A stretch of DNA of 64,000 nucleotides from Paraburkholderia phenazinium (GTDB lineage: Bacteria; Pseudomonadota; Gammaproteobacteria; Burkholderiales; Burkholderiaceae), in assembly GCF_900142845.1 (NCBI RefSeq), contig NZ_FSRU01000001.1, positions 2,480,001 to 2,544,000 on the forward strand. The letters are read 5' to 3'. The translations under genes and the position numbers were made by a program. Shown one piece after another: positions 1-9,929 of the stretch. The notes beneath the pieces were generated by a model. That model did no database searches and was not told the origin of the DNA. It saw nothing but the letters and a program-made list of their open reading frames with translations. Positions within the stretch are counted from its first letter, which is position 1, and each line of letters opens with the position of its first letter.

Positions 1-169
1 GGACTCGACGCGTTGATTGGCGGGACACTGCAACGCCGGAAAGTGTAACAAGGGCTCGGCGAGCATGCTGGCGGCCGCTCCGCCCCCTGCGAGGCACGTT
101 ATTGCCCCCTTCTGCCTCGCCCGACCCAACTCGTCTTAAAATAGCGGCACTATCGACTTCGGACTCGTC

Positions 170-1663
170 ATGCTGGATACCCCAAGTGCAGGAGAGAGGC
201 CGCGCGATGAAGCGACGGCCAGCGACGACTCGGAGATGTTCGAGCTCGCCCCCGTTTCGCTCTGGCTCGAAGACTTCAGCGGCGTGCGCACGCTGTTCGA
301 CGCCTGGCGCGCCGAGGGCGTGACCGACCTGCGCGCGCATTTCGGCGCGCATCCCGAGCGGGTCGCGCAATGCGCGCACAGCATCCGCGTCATCAAGGTC
401 AACCGCAAGACCCTGGACCTGTTCGAAGCGGACAGTCTCGACACGCTGACCGCCAATCTCGGCGCGGTGTTTCGCGACGACATGCTGAAGACTCACCTCG
501 AAGAGCTGTGCCAGTTATGGGCAGGTCAGCAGAGTTTCATGAGCCAGACCGTCAATTACACGCTCGGCGGCCGGCGGGTGGATGTACTGCTCAAGGGCGC
601 CGTGCTGCCCGGACACGAAGGGTGCTGGGACCGCGTGCTGGTCTCGCTGGAAGATGTGAGCGAACTGGAAGGCGCGCGCCATCGCTTCATGCACGCCGAG
701 CAATACGCGCGCGGCCTCTTTGAAGATTCGCCGGTGTCGCTGTGGGTCGAGGATTTCAGCGCGGTCAAACGGCTGCTCAATGAGGCGCGGGCCGCCGGCA
801 TCTCCGATTTCCGCGTGTTCACGGACGTGCACCCGGAGTTCGTCGAACGCTGCATGCAGGAAATTCACGTGCTGGACGTCAACCGGCACACGCTCGCCAT
901 GTTTGCGGCGCCGGACAAGCCGACCTTGCTGGCCCGTCTGCCGCAGGTGTTCCGCGACGACATGCGGCCGCATTTCCGCGAGCAGCTTGTCGATCTGTGG
1001 GACGGCAAGCTGTTCCAGCAACGCGAAGTCCTCAACTACTCGCTGGACGGCAGCGAGGTGCATGTGCATCTGCAATTCTCGGTGCTGCCGGGGCACGAGC
1101 AGGATTGGGACCTCGTGCTGGTGGCGCTCACCGACATCACCGCGCGCAAGAAAGCCGAGGCCTATCTGGAGTTTCTCGGCAAGCACGACGTGCTGACCAA
1201 GCTGCGCAACCGCTCGTTCTATGTTGACGAGTTGAACCGGCTCGAACGCAAGGGGCCGTTCCCGGTGACCGTGATCATGGCCGACCTGAACGGCCTGAAG
1301 CGGATCAACGACCAGCTCGGCCACGCGGCCGGCGATGCGCTATTGCGGCGCGCCGGCGAGGTGCTGGCGAAAGCGATGGAGACGCCCTATCAGGCGGCAC
1401 GCATCGGCGGCGACGAATTCGCGGTGCTGATGCCCAGCACCGATGAGCACGGCGGCGCGGCGATGATCGACACGATCCGGCAACTGGTCGAGCTGAACAA
1501 TCAGTTCTACCCCGGTTCGCTGCTGAGCTTTTCGATGGGCGCAGCAACCTGTCAGCACGGCGAACGGCTCGAAACCGTGGTACAGCGGGCGGATTTGCTG
1601 ATGTATGAAGAGAAGCGCGCACACTACGCGAACCCGAGAGCCAGTGAATCGAATGACGAATGA
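170..1663 (+). CDS. Diguanylate cyclase with two tandem PAS-like sensory modules
   Basis: The C-terminal third is a GGDEF domain with the intact signature RIGGDEFAVL (GGDEF at residues 413-417) and the upstream substrate motif DLNGLKRINDQLGH, so it should make cyclic di-GMP from two GTP. No RxxD inhibitory site stands nine residues before GGDEF (ETPY is there), so classic product inhibition is unlikely. Residues about 23-170 and 184-330 are two copies of one sensory unit: each begins with PVSLW(L/V)EDFS and contains VFRDDM and VLPGHE. No membrane segment or signal peptide is visible, so the protein is probably cytoplasmic. The ATG at 170 has only a weak ribosome site; a later ATG at residue 23 is possible. 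The ligand is unknown. Confidence 0.9.
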   Translation: MLDTPSAGERPRDEATASDDSEMFELAPVSLWLEDFSGVRTLFDAWRAEGVTDLRAHFGAHPERVAQCAHSIRVIKVNRKTLDLFEADSLDTLTANLGAVFRDDMLKTHLEELCQLWAGQQSFMSQTVNYTLGGRRVDVLLKGAVLPGHEGCWDRVLVSLEDVSELEGARHRFMHAEQYARGLFEDSPVSLWVEDFSAVKRLLNEARAAGISDFRVFTDVHPEFVERCMQEIHVLDVNRHTLAMFAAPDKPTLLARLPQVFRDDMRPHFREQLVDLWDGKLFQQREVLNYSLDGSEVHVHLQFSVLPGHEQDWDLVLVALTDITARKKAEAYLEFLGKHDVLTKLRNRSFYVDELNRLERKGPFPVTVIMADLNGLKRINDQLGHAAGDALLRRAGEVLAKAMETPYQAARIGGDEFAVLMPSTDEHGGAAMIDTIRQLVELNNQFYPGSLLSFSMGAATCQHGERLETVVQRADLLMYEEKRAHYANPRASESNDE

Positions 1664-1718
1664 GGCAGCGCCTGCCCCGGCTTGAAACCGTGCAACCCTT
1701 CACGCAAGGAGATTTGCC

Positions 1719-2438
1719 ATGTACAACGCCGTTCTGCCGTCTGTATCACGCCGCCAGTTGCTGTTCGCAGGCGCCGCATCGTTGACTCTGACGGGTCTCG
1801 CACCTGGAGAAACCCAGGCCGCCGCGCCGGCGGACGCCGACGCACCCAACGCGATCACCCCGTCCGAGGCGCTCGCGCGTCTCATGGACGGCAACGCGCG
1901 CTACGCCGCCAATACACCCTCCAACAAGGACTACTCGGCTGGCCGCGCGAGCCGGGTCGCCGCGCAATATCCGATTGCGGCGATCGTCGGTTGCGCGGAC
2001 TCACGCGTCGCCCCGGAATTGGCCTTCGATCAGGGGCCAGGCGATATTTTTGTGGTGCGGGTGGCCGGAAACTTCGTCAATGAGGACGGGCTCGCCAGTC
2101 TCGAGTACGGGGTGAAATTCTTGCAGGTGCCGCTTATCATGGTGCTCGGCCATACCCATTGCGGCGCGGTGAGCGCAACCGTCGACACGATTCAGAAAGG
2201 CATCGCGCTGCCGGGCCACCTTCCCGATCTGGTGCGTTCGCTCAAACCGGCCGTGGCGATCGCCCAATTGCACGGCCACGCCGATCTGAAAGCCCGCGCG
2301 ACCGTCGAGAACGTGCGGCTCGGCGCCAACCGCTTGAGCGTGTCGAAACCCATCATCGGCCGCTACGTCAGTGAGGGTAAAGTGAAGGTGGTCGGCGCAA
2401 TCTACGATCTCGCCACCGGCAAAGTCAGCCTGTTGTGA
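1719..2438 (+). CDS. Beta-class carbonic anhydrase, exported by a Tat-like signal
   Basis: Interconverts CO2 and bicarbonate with a zinc ion. The beta-class ligands are present: Cys92 with Asp94 and Arg96 in GCADSRV, and His145 with Cys148 in GHTHCGA. The N-terminus has SRRQLLFAG followed by a hydrophobic stretch ending in ALA/TQA-like residues around 30, which resembles a twin-arginine signal, so the enzyme probably works in the periplasm. The length (239 residues) suits the family with a leader. An AGGAG-type ribosome site (caaggagatttgcc) precedes the ATG. It stands alone, 55 bases after the diguanylate cyclase gene. Confidence 0.92.
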   Translation: MYNAVLPSVSRRQLLFAGAASLTLTGLAPGETQAAAPADADAPNAITPSEALARLMDGNARYAANTPSNKDYSAGRASRVAAQYPIAAIVGCADSRVAPELAFDQGPGDIFVVRVAGNFVNEDGLASLEYGVKFLQVPLIMVLGHTHCGAVSATVDTIQKGIALPGHLPDLVRSLKPAVAIAQLHGHADLKARATVENVRLGANRLSVSKPIIGRYVSEGKVKVVGAIYDLATGKVSLL

Positions 2439-2726
2439 GCGCAACGAATTAGAATCGGCCGGTCTATGAATGGGACCGGCTACTCGCAGTGAAATAATAA
2501 GTAATCCATAGCGTTAGCGTCATCCAGGCATCCGGCGCACCGGCTGTTGCGTTGCACAAAAGTTGACTCCTGGGCCCTTACGGACTAACCCGAATGCAAG
2601 AAAGTATCGGTTTGCGGTCGTATTTTCAGTGGTGAGATGTCTGCAACAGGGCTAATTTTCGGTCATGGCGAGGCGCACGGCGATGCAAGCGACCCGCCCG
2701 AAAATATCGGCTCAGGAGGAAGACAG
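2439..2726. other. Intergenic region upstream of the AraC regulator
   Basis: This 288-base stretch has no convincing gene. GCCGGTC at 2458-2464 and GACCGGC at 2474-2480 form a 7-bp inverted repeat 18 bases after the carbonic anhydrase stop; it lacks a T tract, so its role as a terminator is doubtful. TTGACT at 2563-2568 is the best -35-like hexamer, but the sequence 17 bases downstream (TAACCC) is a poor -10. Confidence 0.4.
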
Positions 2727-3695
2727 ATGCACACCACGCGGGGTGCCACGGCGCGTCAGGAAGCCCGTAGCGCCAACATCGTTCAACCGGATCTGGAACT
2801 GGTCGCCGTCGCGAGCGACGAGTCGTTCAAGGTCTGGTCGCACGGGTACCCCTATCGCACGGTGCGCTGGCACTTCCATCCCGAGTACGAAATTCATCTG
2901 ATCACCGCGACGACTGGTAAATACTTCGTCGGCGATTACATCGGCAACTTCGCGCCCGGCAATCTCGTGATGGCCGGATCGAATCTGCCGCACAACTGGG
3001 TGAGCCATGTGCCGCAGGGCGGCCAGGTGGATGAACGCGGCCTGGTGCTGCAGTTCGATGCCGGGTTCGTCGAGCGCGCCACCCGCGCCTTCCCCGAACT
3101 CAAGCGCGTGGAAGGCTTGCTCGATGCCTCGCGCTGGGGTGTGCTGTTCGCCCAGAAAACCGGTCTGACCGCCGAGCCGATCATGCGCGAGATGATGGGC
3201 GCGCAAGGCATACGCCGCATCACCCTGTTCATTACCCTGCTCGACCTGCTCCTGCAAAGCGTCGAACCGGTGAAGCTGGCGAGCGCCGCTTATCGTGCGG
3301 AGCCGGCCCGCTATGCCGGGACGCGGATCGATCACGTGCTGGCGTATATCGGCAAGAACCTCTCGCAGGAGTTGCGCGAAACGGAGTTGGCCGAACTGTC
3401 GGGACAGAGCGTGAGCGCCTTCTCGCGCTACTTCCGACGCCATACCGGGGTGCCCTTCGTCCAGTACGTCAACCGGCTGCGCATTAATCTGGCCTGCCAA
3501 TTATTGATGGCGGGCGAACTGAGCGTGACCGATATCTGCTATCAGGTCGGCTTCAACAACCTCTCGAATTTCAACCGCCAGTTCCTGTTGCTGAAGGCGA
3601 TGTCGCCTTCGCGCTGGCGCGCCTGGCAACAGCTTAACGCCGCCAGCGCAAGCGAATCGCCCGACGCCGCACACGCCTCGCAAGCGTTCGGCTAG
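2727..3695 (+). CDS. AraC-family regulator of the ribitol operon
   Basis: A 322-residue regulator with an N-terminal cupin-type sensing domain (HFHPEYEIHLI near residue 50) and a C-terminal double helix-turn-helix (LSGQSVSAFSRYFRRHTG and VTDICYQVGFNNLSNFNRQF). I chose the ATG at 2727 because GGAGGA stands 7 bases before it; the longer frame opening at 2637 adds a poor, uncharacteristic extension. It lies 94 bases before the sugar-binding protein gene on the same strand, so it very likely controls that operon in response to a polyol. The inducer is inferred from context only. Confidence 0.88.
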   Translation: MHTTRGATARQEARSANIVQPDLELVAVASDESFKVWSHGYPYRTVRWHFHPEYEIHLITATTGKYFVGDYIGNFAPGNLVMAGSNLPHNWVSHVPQGGQVDERGLVLQFDAGFVERATRAFPELKRVEGLLDASRWGVLFAQKTGLTAEPIMREMMGAQGIRRITLFITLLDLLLQSVEPVKLASAAYRAEPARYAGTRIDHVLAYIGKNLSQELRETELAELSGQSVSAFSRYFRRHTGVPFVQYVNRLRINLACQLLMAGELSVTDICYQVGFNNLSNFNRQFLLLKAMSPSRWRAWQQLNAASASESPDAAHASQAFG

Positions 3696-3748
3696 CGCCT
3701 GCTTTACCGAAGCCGCAAAGCGAAGCTCACCCGCAGTTCAACCACGGC

Positions 3749-3769
3749 ACCCCATACGCCGGGGTTTTT
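3749..3769 (+). terminator. Short hairpin with T tract before the transporter operon
   Basis: ACCCC (3749-3753) pairs with GGGGT (3761-3765), and TTTTTC follows. The stem is only 5 bp, so termination may be partial. It sits between the AraC gene and the binding-protein gene and could separate regulator and structural transcripts. Confidence 0.45.
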
Positions 3770-3789
3770 CTAATAAACGGAGACACTCG

Positions 3790-4848
3790 ATGACCAGACT
3801 ATCGAAACACCTGATCGGCGCCAGCGCGCTGACCCTGAGCCTGATGGGCAGCACGGCGGCCTTTGCGGCGCCGAGCGGCACCGTCGCCTTCCTGATGCCC
3901 GACGAGGGCTCGACGCGCTACGAGCAGCACGACTTCCCCGGCTTCAAGGCCGAAATGGGCAAGCTCTGCCCGGACTGCAAGGTGCTCTATCAGAACGCCA
4001 ACGGCGACGTCTCGCAGCAACAGCAGCAGTTCAACTCGGTGATCGCGCAAGGCGCCAAGGTGATCGTGCTCGATCCGGTGGACTCGACGGCCGCCGCGTC
4101 GCTGGTGCATATGGCGCAGGGTCAGGGTATCAAGGTGATCGCCTATGACCGGCCGGTGCCTTCGACGCCGGCCAATTACTACGTGTCGTTCGATAACGAG
4201 GACATCGGCAAATCCATCGCGCAGTCGCTGGTCCAGCACCTCAAGGAGATGGGCGTGCCGACCGGCAAGGGCGGACTGCTCGAAGTCAACGGCTCGCCCG
4301 TCGATGCGGCCGCGGGGCTGATCAAGAAGGGCAGCCACGAAGGCATCGAGGGTAGCGGTTACAAAACGCTGGCCGAGTACGATACGCCGGACTGGGCGCC
4401 GCCGAAGGCCCAGCAGTGGGTCAGCGGACAGATCACCCGCTTCGGCTCGCAGATTGTCGGCGTGGTGGCCGCCAACGACGGCACCGGCGGCGGCGCGGTC
4501 GCGGCCTTCAAGGCAGCCGGCGTCAATCCGGTGCCGCCCGTGACGGGCAACGACGCGACGCTCGCCGGGCTGCAGTTGATCATCTCGGGCGACCAGTACA
4601 ACACGATCCTGAAGCCGAGCGAGATCGTCGCCGCAGCAGCGGCGAAGGTGGCCGTCGGCTTCCTGTCCGGCCAGACCCCGAAGGGCCAGACGACGCTCTT
4701 CAACACGCCGTCGCAACTCTTCAAGCCGGCCGTCATCACGTCGAAGAACATCAAGGCGGAGGTGGTCGACAAGGGCTTCGCGAGCGCCAAGGACCTGTGC
4801 ACCGACCGCTATGCGGATGGCTGCAAGAAACTTGGCATCACGAACTGA
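3790..4848 (+). CDS. Sugar/polyol ABC transporter, periplasmic binding protein
   Basis: A 352-residue periplasmic binding protein of the XylF/RbsB type (Peripla_BP_4 fold). It has a Sec signal peptide (LIGASALTLSLMGSTAAFAA, cleaved near residue 27) and family motifs such as GAKVIVLDPVDS and NDGTGGGAVAAFKAAG. It should capture the substrate and deliver it to the permease encoded two genes later. A dehydrogenase closely like Klebsiella ribitol dehydrogenase follows in the same operon, so ribitol or a related pentitol is the likely ligand. That specificity is inference. The ribosome site is AACGGAGACACTCG. Confidence 0.92.
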   Translation: MTRLSKHLIGASALTLSLMGSTAAFAAPSGTVAFLMPDEGSTRYEQHDFPGFKAEMGKLCPDCKVLYQNANGDVSQQQQQFNSVIAQGAKVIVLDPVDSTAAASLVHMAQGQGIKVIAYDRPVPSTPANYYVSFDNEDIGKSIAQSLVQHLKEMGVPTGKGGLLEVNGSPVDAAAGLIKKGSHEGIEGSGYKTLAEYDTPDWAPPKAQQWVSGQITRFGSQIVGVVAANDGTGGGAVAAFKAAGVNPVPPVTGNDATLAGLQLIISGDQYNTILKPSEIVAAAAAKVAVGFLSGQTPKGQTTLFNTPSQLFKPAVITSKNIKAEVVDKGFASAKDLCTDRYADGCKKLGITN

Positions 4849-4916
4849 TCCGTTGGGGTGCCGAACGGGATCCGGCGCGTGCCGGGTCCCTCTTCCGATC
4901 AATGAGGTATCCGTCC

Positions 4917-5729
4917 ATGACTGACAACTCCCATACACGGTCCGGGCCAGGCGAACTGGTGCTGAGCCTGCGCGGCGTCTCGAAGCACTTCGGAGCGGTC
5001 TCTGCCCTGACGGACATCGAGCTCGACGTGCATGCCGGCGAAGTGGTCGCCCTGGTGGGCGACAACGGCGCCGGGAAGTCCACGCTGGTGAAAGTGCTCG
5101 CCGGCGTCCATCAACCCACCACCGGCACGATCACCTTCGGCGGCAAGGAGGTCACGCTGCCCAACCCGGCCGCGGCGCTCGATCTCGGCATCGCCACCGT
5201 GTTCCAGGATCTCGCGCTATGCGAAAACCTCGACGTCGTCGCCAACATCTATCTCGGCCGCGAGCTGAATCCGCTGCGCCTCGATGAAGTCGCGATGGAG
5301 GTCAAGGCCTGGACGCTGCTGAACGAACTCTCGGCGCGCATTCCCAGCGTGCGCGACGTGGTCGCCTCGCTCTCGGGCGGCCAGCGTCAGACGGTGGCGA
5401 TTGCCCGCTCGCTGCTGCTGGACCCGAAGCTGATCATGCTCGACGAGCCGACCGCCGCGCTCGGCGTGGCGCAGACGGCCGAGGTGCTGAACCTGATCGA
5501 GCGGGTGCGCGACCGCGGCCACGCGGTCATCATGATCAGCCACAACATGGAGGACGTTCGCGCCGTGGCGGACCGGATCGTGGTGCTGCGTCTCGGCCGC
5601 AACAACGGCGTGTTCTATCCCGACTCGTCGAATCAGGAGCTGGTGGCCGCGATCACCGGCGCCACCGAGAACGCTGTCTCGCGTCGCGCCGGCCGACGTC
5701 AGGCCGAACAGGGCGCACCGAGCGCCTGA
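4917..5729 (+). CDS. Sugar/polyol ABC transporter, ATP-binding protein (single domain)
   Basis: A 270-residue ATPase with Walker A GDNGAGKST (residues 48-56), signature LSGGQ (152-156), Walker B LIMLDEPTAAL and a switch His in MISHNMEDV. It powers import by the neighbouring permease. Ribose-type transporters usually have a fused double ATPase of about 500 residues; this one carries one domain, as in FrcA-type fructose/polyol systems, and would act as a homodimer. I chose ATG 4917 (MTDNSH), with TGAGGT upstream; ATG 4902 is in frame and adds five residues. It follows the binding-protein gene by 68 bases. Confidence 0.92.
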   Translation: MTDNSHTRSGPGELVLSLRGVSKHFGAVSALTDIELDVHAGEVVALVGDNGAGKSTLVKVLAGVHQPTTGTITFGGKEVTLPNPAAALDLGIATVFQDLALCENLDVVANIYLGRELNPLRLDEVAMEVKAWTLLNELSARIPSVRDVVASLSGGQRQTVAIARSLLLDPKLIMLDEPTAALGVAQTAEVLNLIERVRDRGHAVIMISHNMEDVRAVADRIVVLRLGRNNGVFYPDSSNQELVAAITGATENAVSRRAGRRQAEQGAPSA

Positions 5730-5743
5730 ACCAAGGAACCATC

Positions 5744-7027
5744 ATGAGCAACAAAATGCAAGGCGCCCCGCAGCCTGAGACGCACGGGACGGCAACGCCG
5801 TCCACGCTGCTCGACCGCAGCGACGTGCGCGTCAAGCACGCGGCCGGAGTCGGCGGCACCGTGTCGGCCTTCGTCGAGCGGGTGCGCTCGGGCGATCTGG
5901 GCTCGCTGCCGGTCATTGCGGGACTCGTCATCATCTGGACCGTGTTCACCGCGCTGAACCCGGTGTTCCTCTCCGCCGACAATATGGTGAACCTGCTGTT
6001 CGACTGCTCGACGGTCGGCGTGATCTCGCTCGGCATTGTCTGCGTGCTGATGGTGGGCCAGATCGACCTGTCGGTGGGTTCGATGAGCGGCTTCGCTTCG
6101 GCCCTCCTCGGCACGCTCTGGGTCAATCACGGCTGGCCGGTGCTGCTCGCCATCGTCGCGGCCGTCGTGGTCGGCGCGGTGGTCGGCGCCGTGTATGCGC
6201 TGCTGCTCAACCGCTTAGGCATGCCAAGCTTCGTCGCGACGCTGGCCGGATTGCTCGCTATCCTCGGGATGCAGCTCTACGTGCTGGGCTCGAGCGGTTC
6301 GATCAACCTGCCCTACGACTCGGCAATGGTCAACCTCGGGCAGCTCATCATCATCCCCGCGGTCGTGTCGTACCTGCTTGCGCTGGTGCCGGGCGCCGCG
6401 CTGCTCCTGCTTGGACTGCGCACCCGCGAGCGCCGCCATGCGTCCAATCTCTCCGCGCCCTCGGTAGGCAGCCTGCTGGTGCGCAGTCTCGCCATCACCG
6501 TGCTGCTGGAGATCGTGGTGGTCTACCTCAACCAGGGACGCGGCGTGCCGCTGATGTTCGGCATTTTCCTCGGCCTTGCCATCGCCATGGACTATGCGCT
6601 GAAGAGGACGCGCTGGGGCCGCTCGATGCATGCGGTGGGCGGCAATCACGAAGCCGCGCGGCGCTCCGGCATCAATGTCGGCGCCATCTATATGAGTGCC
6701 TTTGTGCTGTGCGCGAGTTTCGCCGCGCTCGGCGGCGTGCTGACGGCGGCACGGCTCGCCTCGGCCAGTCAACAGGCCGGCACCGGCGACGTCAACCTGA
6801 ACGCCATCGCCGCGGCGGTGATTGGCGGCACGAGTCTGTTCGGCGGGCGCGGCAGTGCATTTTCCGCAGTGCTGGGCATTATCGTGATCCAGTCGATTGC
6901 CAGCGGTCTCACGCTGCTGAACCTGTCGTCGTCGCTGCGCTTCATGATCACCGGCGCGGTGCTGGCGATCGCGGTGATCGTCGACTCGCTCGCCCGGCAG
7001 TCCCGCGTCTCGCATGGCCGCGCCTAA
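5744..7027 (+). CDS. Sugar/polyol ABC transporter, permease
   Basis: A 427-residue inner-membrane permease of the RbsC/XylH family (BPD_transp_2). It has about ten hydrophobic segments and the family motifs [16 protein letters not shown] and [18 protein letters not shown]. The first 50 residues are hydrophilic and cytoplasmic. It forms the channel for the binding protein and ATPase encoded just upstream; the gap to the ATPase gene is 14 bases, which supports one transcript. Confidence 0.92.
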   Translation: MSNKMQGAPQPETHGTATPSTLLDRSDVRVKHAAGVGGTVSAFVERVRSGDLGSLPVIAGLVIIWTVFTALNPVFLSADNMVNLLFDCSTVGVISLGIVCVLMVGQIDLSVGSMSGFASALLGTLWVNHGWPVLLAIVAAVVVGAVVGAVYALLLNRLGMPSFVATLAGLLAILGMQLYVLGSSGSINLPYDSAMVNLGQLIIIPAVVSYLLALVPGAALLLLGLRTRERRHASNLSAPSVGSLLVRSLAITVLLEIVVVYLNQGRGVPLMFGIFLGLAIAMDYALKRTRWGRSMHAVGGNHEAARRSGINVGAIYMSAFVLCASFAALGGVLTAARLASASQQAGTGDVNLNAIAAAVIGGTSLFGGRGSAFSAVLGIIVIQSIASGLTLLNLSSSLRFMITGAVLAIAVIVDSLARQSRVSHGRA

Positions 7028-7065
7028 TTGCATCAATTCGCAACCCAGTTGCAGGAGAGCATTGC

Positions 7066-7794
7066 ATGTCTGAATCAATCAAGGGAAAAATCGCCGCCAT
7101 CACCGGTGCGGCATCCGGTATCGGCCTCGAATGCGCGCGCGTGCTGATCGAAGAAGGCGCCAGGGTCGTGCTGATCGATCGGGCACAGGAGAAGCTCGAG
7201 ACACTGTGCGCGGAGTTGGGCGAGAACGCGTTTCCGCTGGTCGTGGATCTGCTGCAGCCTGCCGAGGTGTCCGGGATTCTGCCGAAAATCCTGGCGCTTG
7301 CCGGCGGGCTCGACATCTTCCACGCCAATGCCGGCGCTTATGTGGGCGGCGAAGTGGTGGACGGCAATCCCGACGAGTGGGACCGCATGCTGAACCTGAA
7401 CATCAACGCCGCGTTCCGCTCGGTCCACGCCGTGCTGCCGCATCTGGTGGCGCAGAAGTCGGGCGACATCATCTTCACCAGCTCGGTGGCGGGCTTCGTC
7501 CCGGTCGTCTGGGAGCCGATCTACACCGCCTCGAAGTTCGCGGTGCAGGCCTTCGTCCACACGACGCGGCGCCAGCTTGCCAAACACGGCGTACGGGTCG
7601 GCGCGGTGGCGCCGGGCCCGGTCGTCACCGCCCTGCTCGACGACTGGCCGAAGGCGAAGATGGACGAGGCGCTCGCCGCCGGCAGCCTGATGCAGCCCAG
7701 AGAAGTCGCCGAAGCGGTACTCTTCATGCTGACGCGGCCCCGCAATGTGACGATCCGCGATATTGTGATCCTTCCGAACAGTGTCGATCTATGA
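7066..7794 (+). CDS. rbtD: Ribitol 2-dehydrogenase (short-chain dehydrogenase)
   Basis: Oxidises ribitol to D-ribulose with NAD+. A 242-residue short-chain dehydrogenase with the nucleotide motif TGAASGIG near the start, an FTSS catalytic Ser region and the catalytic Tyr153 and Lys157 in YTASK. Several stretches ([29 protein letters not shown], and the C-terminal [12 protein letters not shown]) match what I remember of Klebsiella RbtD almost residue for residue, which sets it apart from generic family members. CAGGAGAGC precedes the ATG at 7066. It follows the transporter genes and overlaps the kinase gene by four bases. Confidence 0.88.
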   Translation: MSESIKGKIAAITGAASGIGLECARVLIEEGARVVLIDRAQEKLETLCAELGENAFPLVVDLLQPAEVSGILPKILALAGGLDIFHANAGAYVGGEVVDGNPDEWDRMLNLNINAAFRSVHAVLPHLVAQKSGDIIFTSSVAGFVPVVWEPIYTASKFAVQAFVHTTRRQLAKHGVRVGAVAPGPVVTALLDDWPKAKMDEALAAGSLMQPREVAEAVLFMLTRPRNVTIRDIVILPNSVDL

Positions 7795-9452
7795 CTTCAG
7801 ATAACCCGACCTCCCCTGCGTCGGAGAGCACGCGCGACGTCCGCGACGCGCGCTATGTGATCGGCGTGGACGTGGGCACGGGCAGCGCCCGCGCCGGCAT
7901 CTTCGACCTTGCCGGCCGCATGGTGGCGTCGGCCAAACGTGATATCACGCTGTTCCATGCGAGCGGCTCCATCGTCGAGCAGTCGAGCGGCGAGATCTGG
8001 CGCGCCGTCTGCGCTTCCGTGAAGGATGCGCTGGCGCACGGCAAGGTGACGCCCGCGCAGGTGGCCGGTATCGGCTTCGACGCCACCTGTTCGCTCGTCG
8101 TGCTGGGCCCGGGCGGGCGGCCCTTGCCGGTAGGCCCCTCGGAGCAGGCCGAGCGCGACATCATCGTCTGGATGGACCACCGCGCCGTGGAGCAGGCGGA
8201 GCGCATCAACGCGACGGGCCATGAGGTGCTGAAGTTCGTCGGCGGCAAGATCTCGCCGGAGATGGAAACGCCGAAGCTGTTGTGGCTGCTCGAGAACCGG
8301 CCGGCCGTGTTCGAGGCCGCATGGCAGTTCTTCGACCTGACCGACTTCCTGACCTGGCGCGCAACCGGCGATCTGTCGCGCTCCACCTGCACGGTCACCT
8401 GCAAATGGACCTATCTGGCACACGAGCGGCGCTGGGACGAGAGCTACTTCCGCACCGTCGGCCTCGGCGTACTCGCGGATGAGGGCTTTGCGCGCATCGG
8501 CCAGACGGTCGTCGACGGCGGAACGCCGCTCGGCAGCGGACTGACGGCAACAGCCGCGGCCGAACTTGGACTCCTCAGCGGAACGCCGGTCGCCACCGGC
8601 GTGATCGATGCGCACGCCGGCGGAATCGGCACAGTCGGCGCCGACGGCGATCCCGAGGCCTGTCTCGGCTACGTCTTCGGCACCTCGTCGTGCACGATGA
8701 CCACGACCCGGGAGCCGGTCTTCGTGCCGGGCGTATGGGGCCCCTACTTTTCGGCGATGGTGCCCGACACGTGGCTCAACGAAGGCGGACAATCGGTCGC
8801 CGGCGCGGCGATCGAACGCTTGCTTTCGATGCACCCCGCGACGCCCGACGCGCGGCAACAGGCCGAGCAAGCGGGCCAGTCCCTGCCCGTGCTGCTCGCC
8901 ACCCTCGCCGTGCAATCGGCGCAGGCCGCGGACGGTCTGTCCGGCGCGGCGCGGCTGGCCCACGGGCTGCACGTCGTACCGGAGTTCCTCGGCAACCGCG
9001 CGCCGCTGGCCGACCCGCACGCCCGTGCCGTGATTGCAGGCCTTGGCATGGAAGACGACCTGGATAGTCTGGTCGCGCTCTACATTGCCGGCATTTGCAG
9101 TATCGGTTATGGTCTGCGCCAGATCATCGAGACCCAGGCGAGCGCCGGTGCGCCGATCGAGCGCGTGGTGATCAGCGGCGGTGCAGGACGGCTCGATCTG
9201 GTCAGGCAGCTACTCGCCGATGCGACCGGCAAACCCGTCCTCGCCACGCAAGCGGAAGAACCGGTGCTGCTGGGTGCCGCGATGCTGGGCGGCGTGGCGG
9301 GCGGGTGCTTCGACGACGTACGCGCGGCGATGGCCGGCATGTCGCAGATCAGCAGGACCTACGCGCCGGATCGAGGCGACCTCGCAGCCCTGCACGATGC
9401 GCGCTTTCGCGCCTTCACGCAGTTGCAGAACGTAGCCAGGGAGATTCGCTAA
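7791..9452 (+). CDS. FGGY pentulose kinase, probable D-ribulokinase
   Basis: A 553-residue FGGY-family kinase. The N-terminal half opens with [18 protein letters not shown] (phosphate-binding loop) and the C-terminal half contains [19 protein letters not shown]. It would phosphorylate D-ribulose made by the preceding dehydrogenase to D-ribulose 5-phosphate, which feeds the pentose phosphate pathway. The start overlaps the dehydrogenase stop as ATGA, which implies translational coupling. The family also includes L-ribulose and xylulose kinases, so the ribulokinase assignment rests on context and overall type. Confidence 0.88.
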   Translation: MTSDNPTSPASESTRDVRDARYVIGVDVGTGSARAGIFDLAGRMVASAKRDITLFHASGSIVEQSSGEIWRAVCASVKDALAHGKVTPAQVAGIGFDATCSLVVLGPGGRPLPVGPSEQAERDIIVWMDHRAVEQAERINATGHEVLKFVGGKISPEMETPKLLWLLENRPAVFEAAWQFFDLTDFLTWRATGDLSRSTCTVTCKWTYLAHERRWDESYFRTVGLGVLADEGFARIGQTVVDGGTPLGSGLTATAAAELGLLSGTPVATGVIDAHAGGIGTVGADGDPEACLGYVFGTSSCTMTTTREPVFVPGVWGPYFSAMVPDTWLNEGGQSVAGAAIERLLSMHPATPDARQQAEQAGQSLPVLLATLAVQSAQAADGLSGAARLAHGLHVVPEFLGNRAPLADPHARAVIAGLGMEDDLDSLVALYIAGICSIGYGLRQIIETQASAGAPIERVVISGGAGRLDLVRQLLADATGKPVLATQAEEPVLLGAAMLGGVAGGCFDDVRAAMAGMSQISRTYAPDRGDLAALHDARFRAFTQLQNVAREIR

Positions 9453-9504
9453 ACTCATACCGGCCCACGTCACAGCGACCCGTTACAGGAAAGGAACGAG
9501 CGAG

Positions 9505-9897
9505 ATGCTATCCCACGTTTTCGTCGGCATTACCGATTTCGAACGCGCCTTCGGCTTCTACGCCCCGCTGCTGGACACACTGGACCTCAAGCTCAAATTC
9601 CGCGACGAGCAGACCGGCTGGGCCGGCTGGACGGCGGCAGACCAGCCCCGTCCGCTGTTTGTGATCAGCCGGCCCTACGACGGCAAGCCGGCTAGCGTCG
9701 GCAATGGCCAGATGCTCGCGCTGCTGGCGCGGGACCGCGCCGGCGTCGACCGCGCGCATGCCGTTGCGCTCGCACAGGGCGGTTCATGCGAAGGGCCGCC
9801 GGGTTTGCGGCCGCAGTATCACGAGCATTACTACGGCGCCTACTTCCGCGATCCGGACGGCAACAAACTCTGCGTGTGCTGCCACGCTGCGGACTGA
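9505..9897 (+). CDS. VOC (glyoxalase/dioxygenase-fold) family protein
   Basis: A 130-residue protein with the vicinal oxygen chelate pattern: an N-terminal MLSHVFVGITDFERAFGFY strand-helix and a C-terminal GAYFRDPDGNKLCVCCH strand. Metal ligands are plausible (His4, Glu/His near HEHYYGAYF), but the substrate cannot be read from sequence. It follows the kinase gene by 52 bases with its own ribosome site (GGAAAGGAACGAGCGAG), so it may be the last gene of the ribitol operon. Its role there is unknown. Confidence 0.8.
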   Translation: MLSHVFVGITDFERAFGFYAPLLDTLDLKLKFRDEQTGWAGWTAADQPRPLFVISRPYDGKPASVGNGQMLALLARDRAGVDRAHAVALAQGGSCEGPPGLRPQYHEHYYGAYFRDPDGNKLCVCCHAAD

Positions 9898-9929
9898 ACT
9901 CGCGCAGCGCCTGCCTTGGGCAACCCCGC

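Noticed and set aside
4416..4916. A longer N-terminus for the sugar ABC ATPase.
   Set aside because: The extra part is out-of-frame reading of the binding-protein gene; the ATPase fold begins right after ATG 4917.
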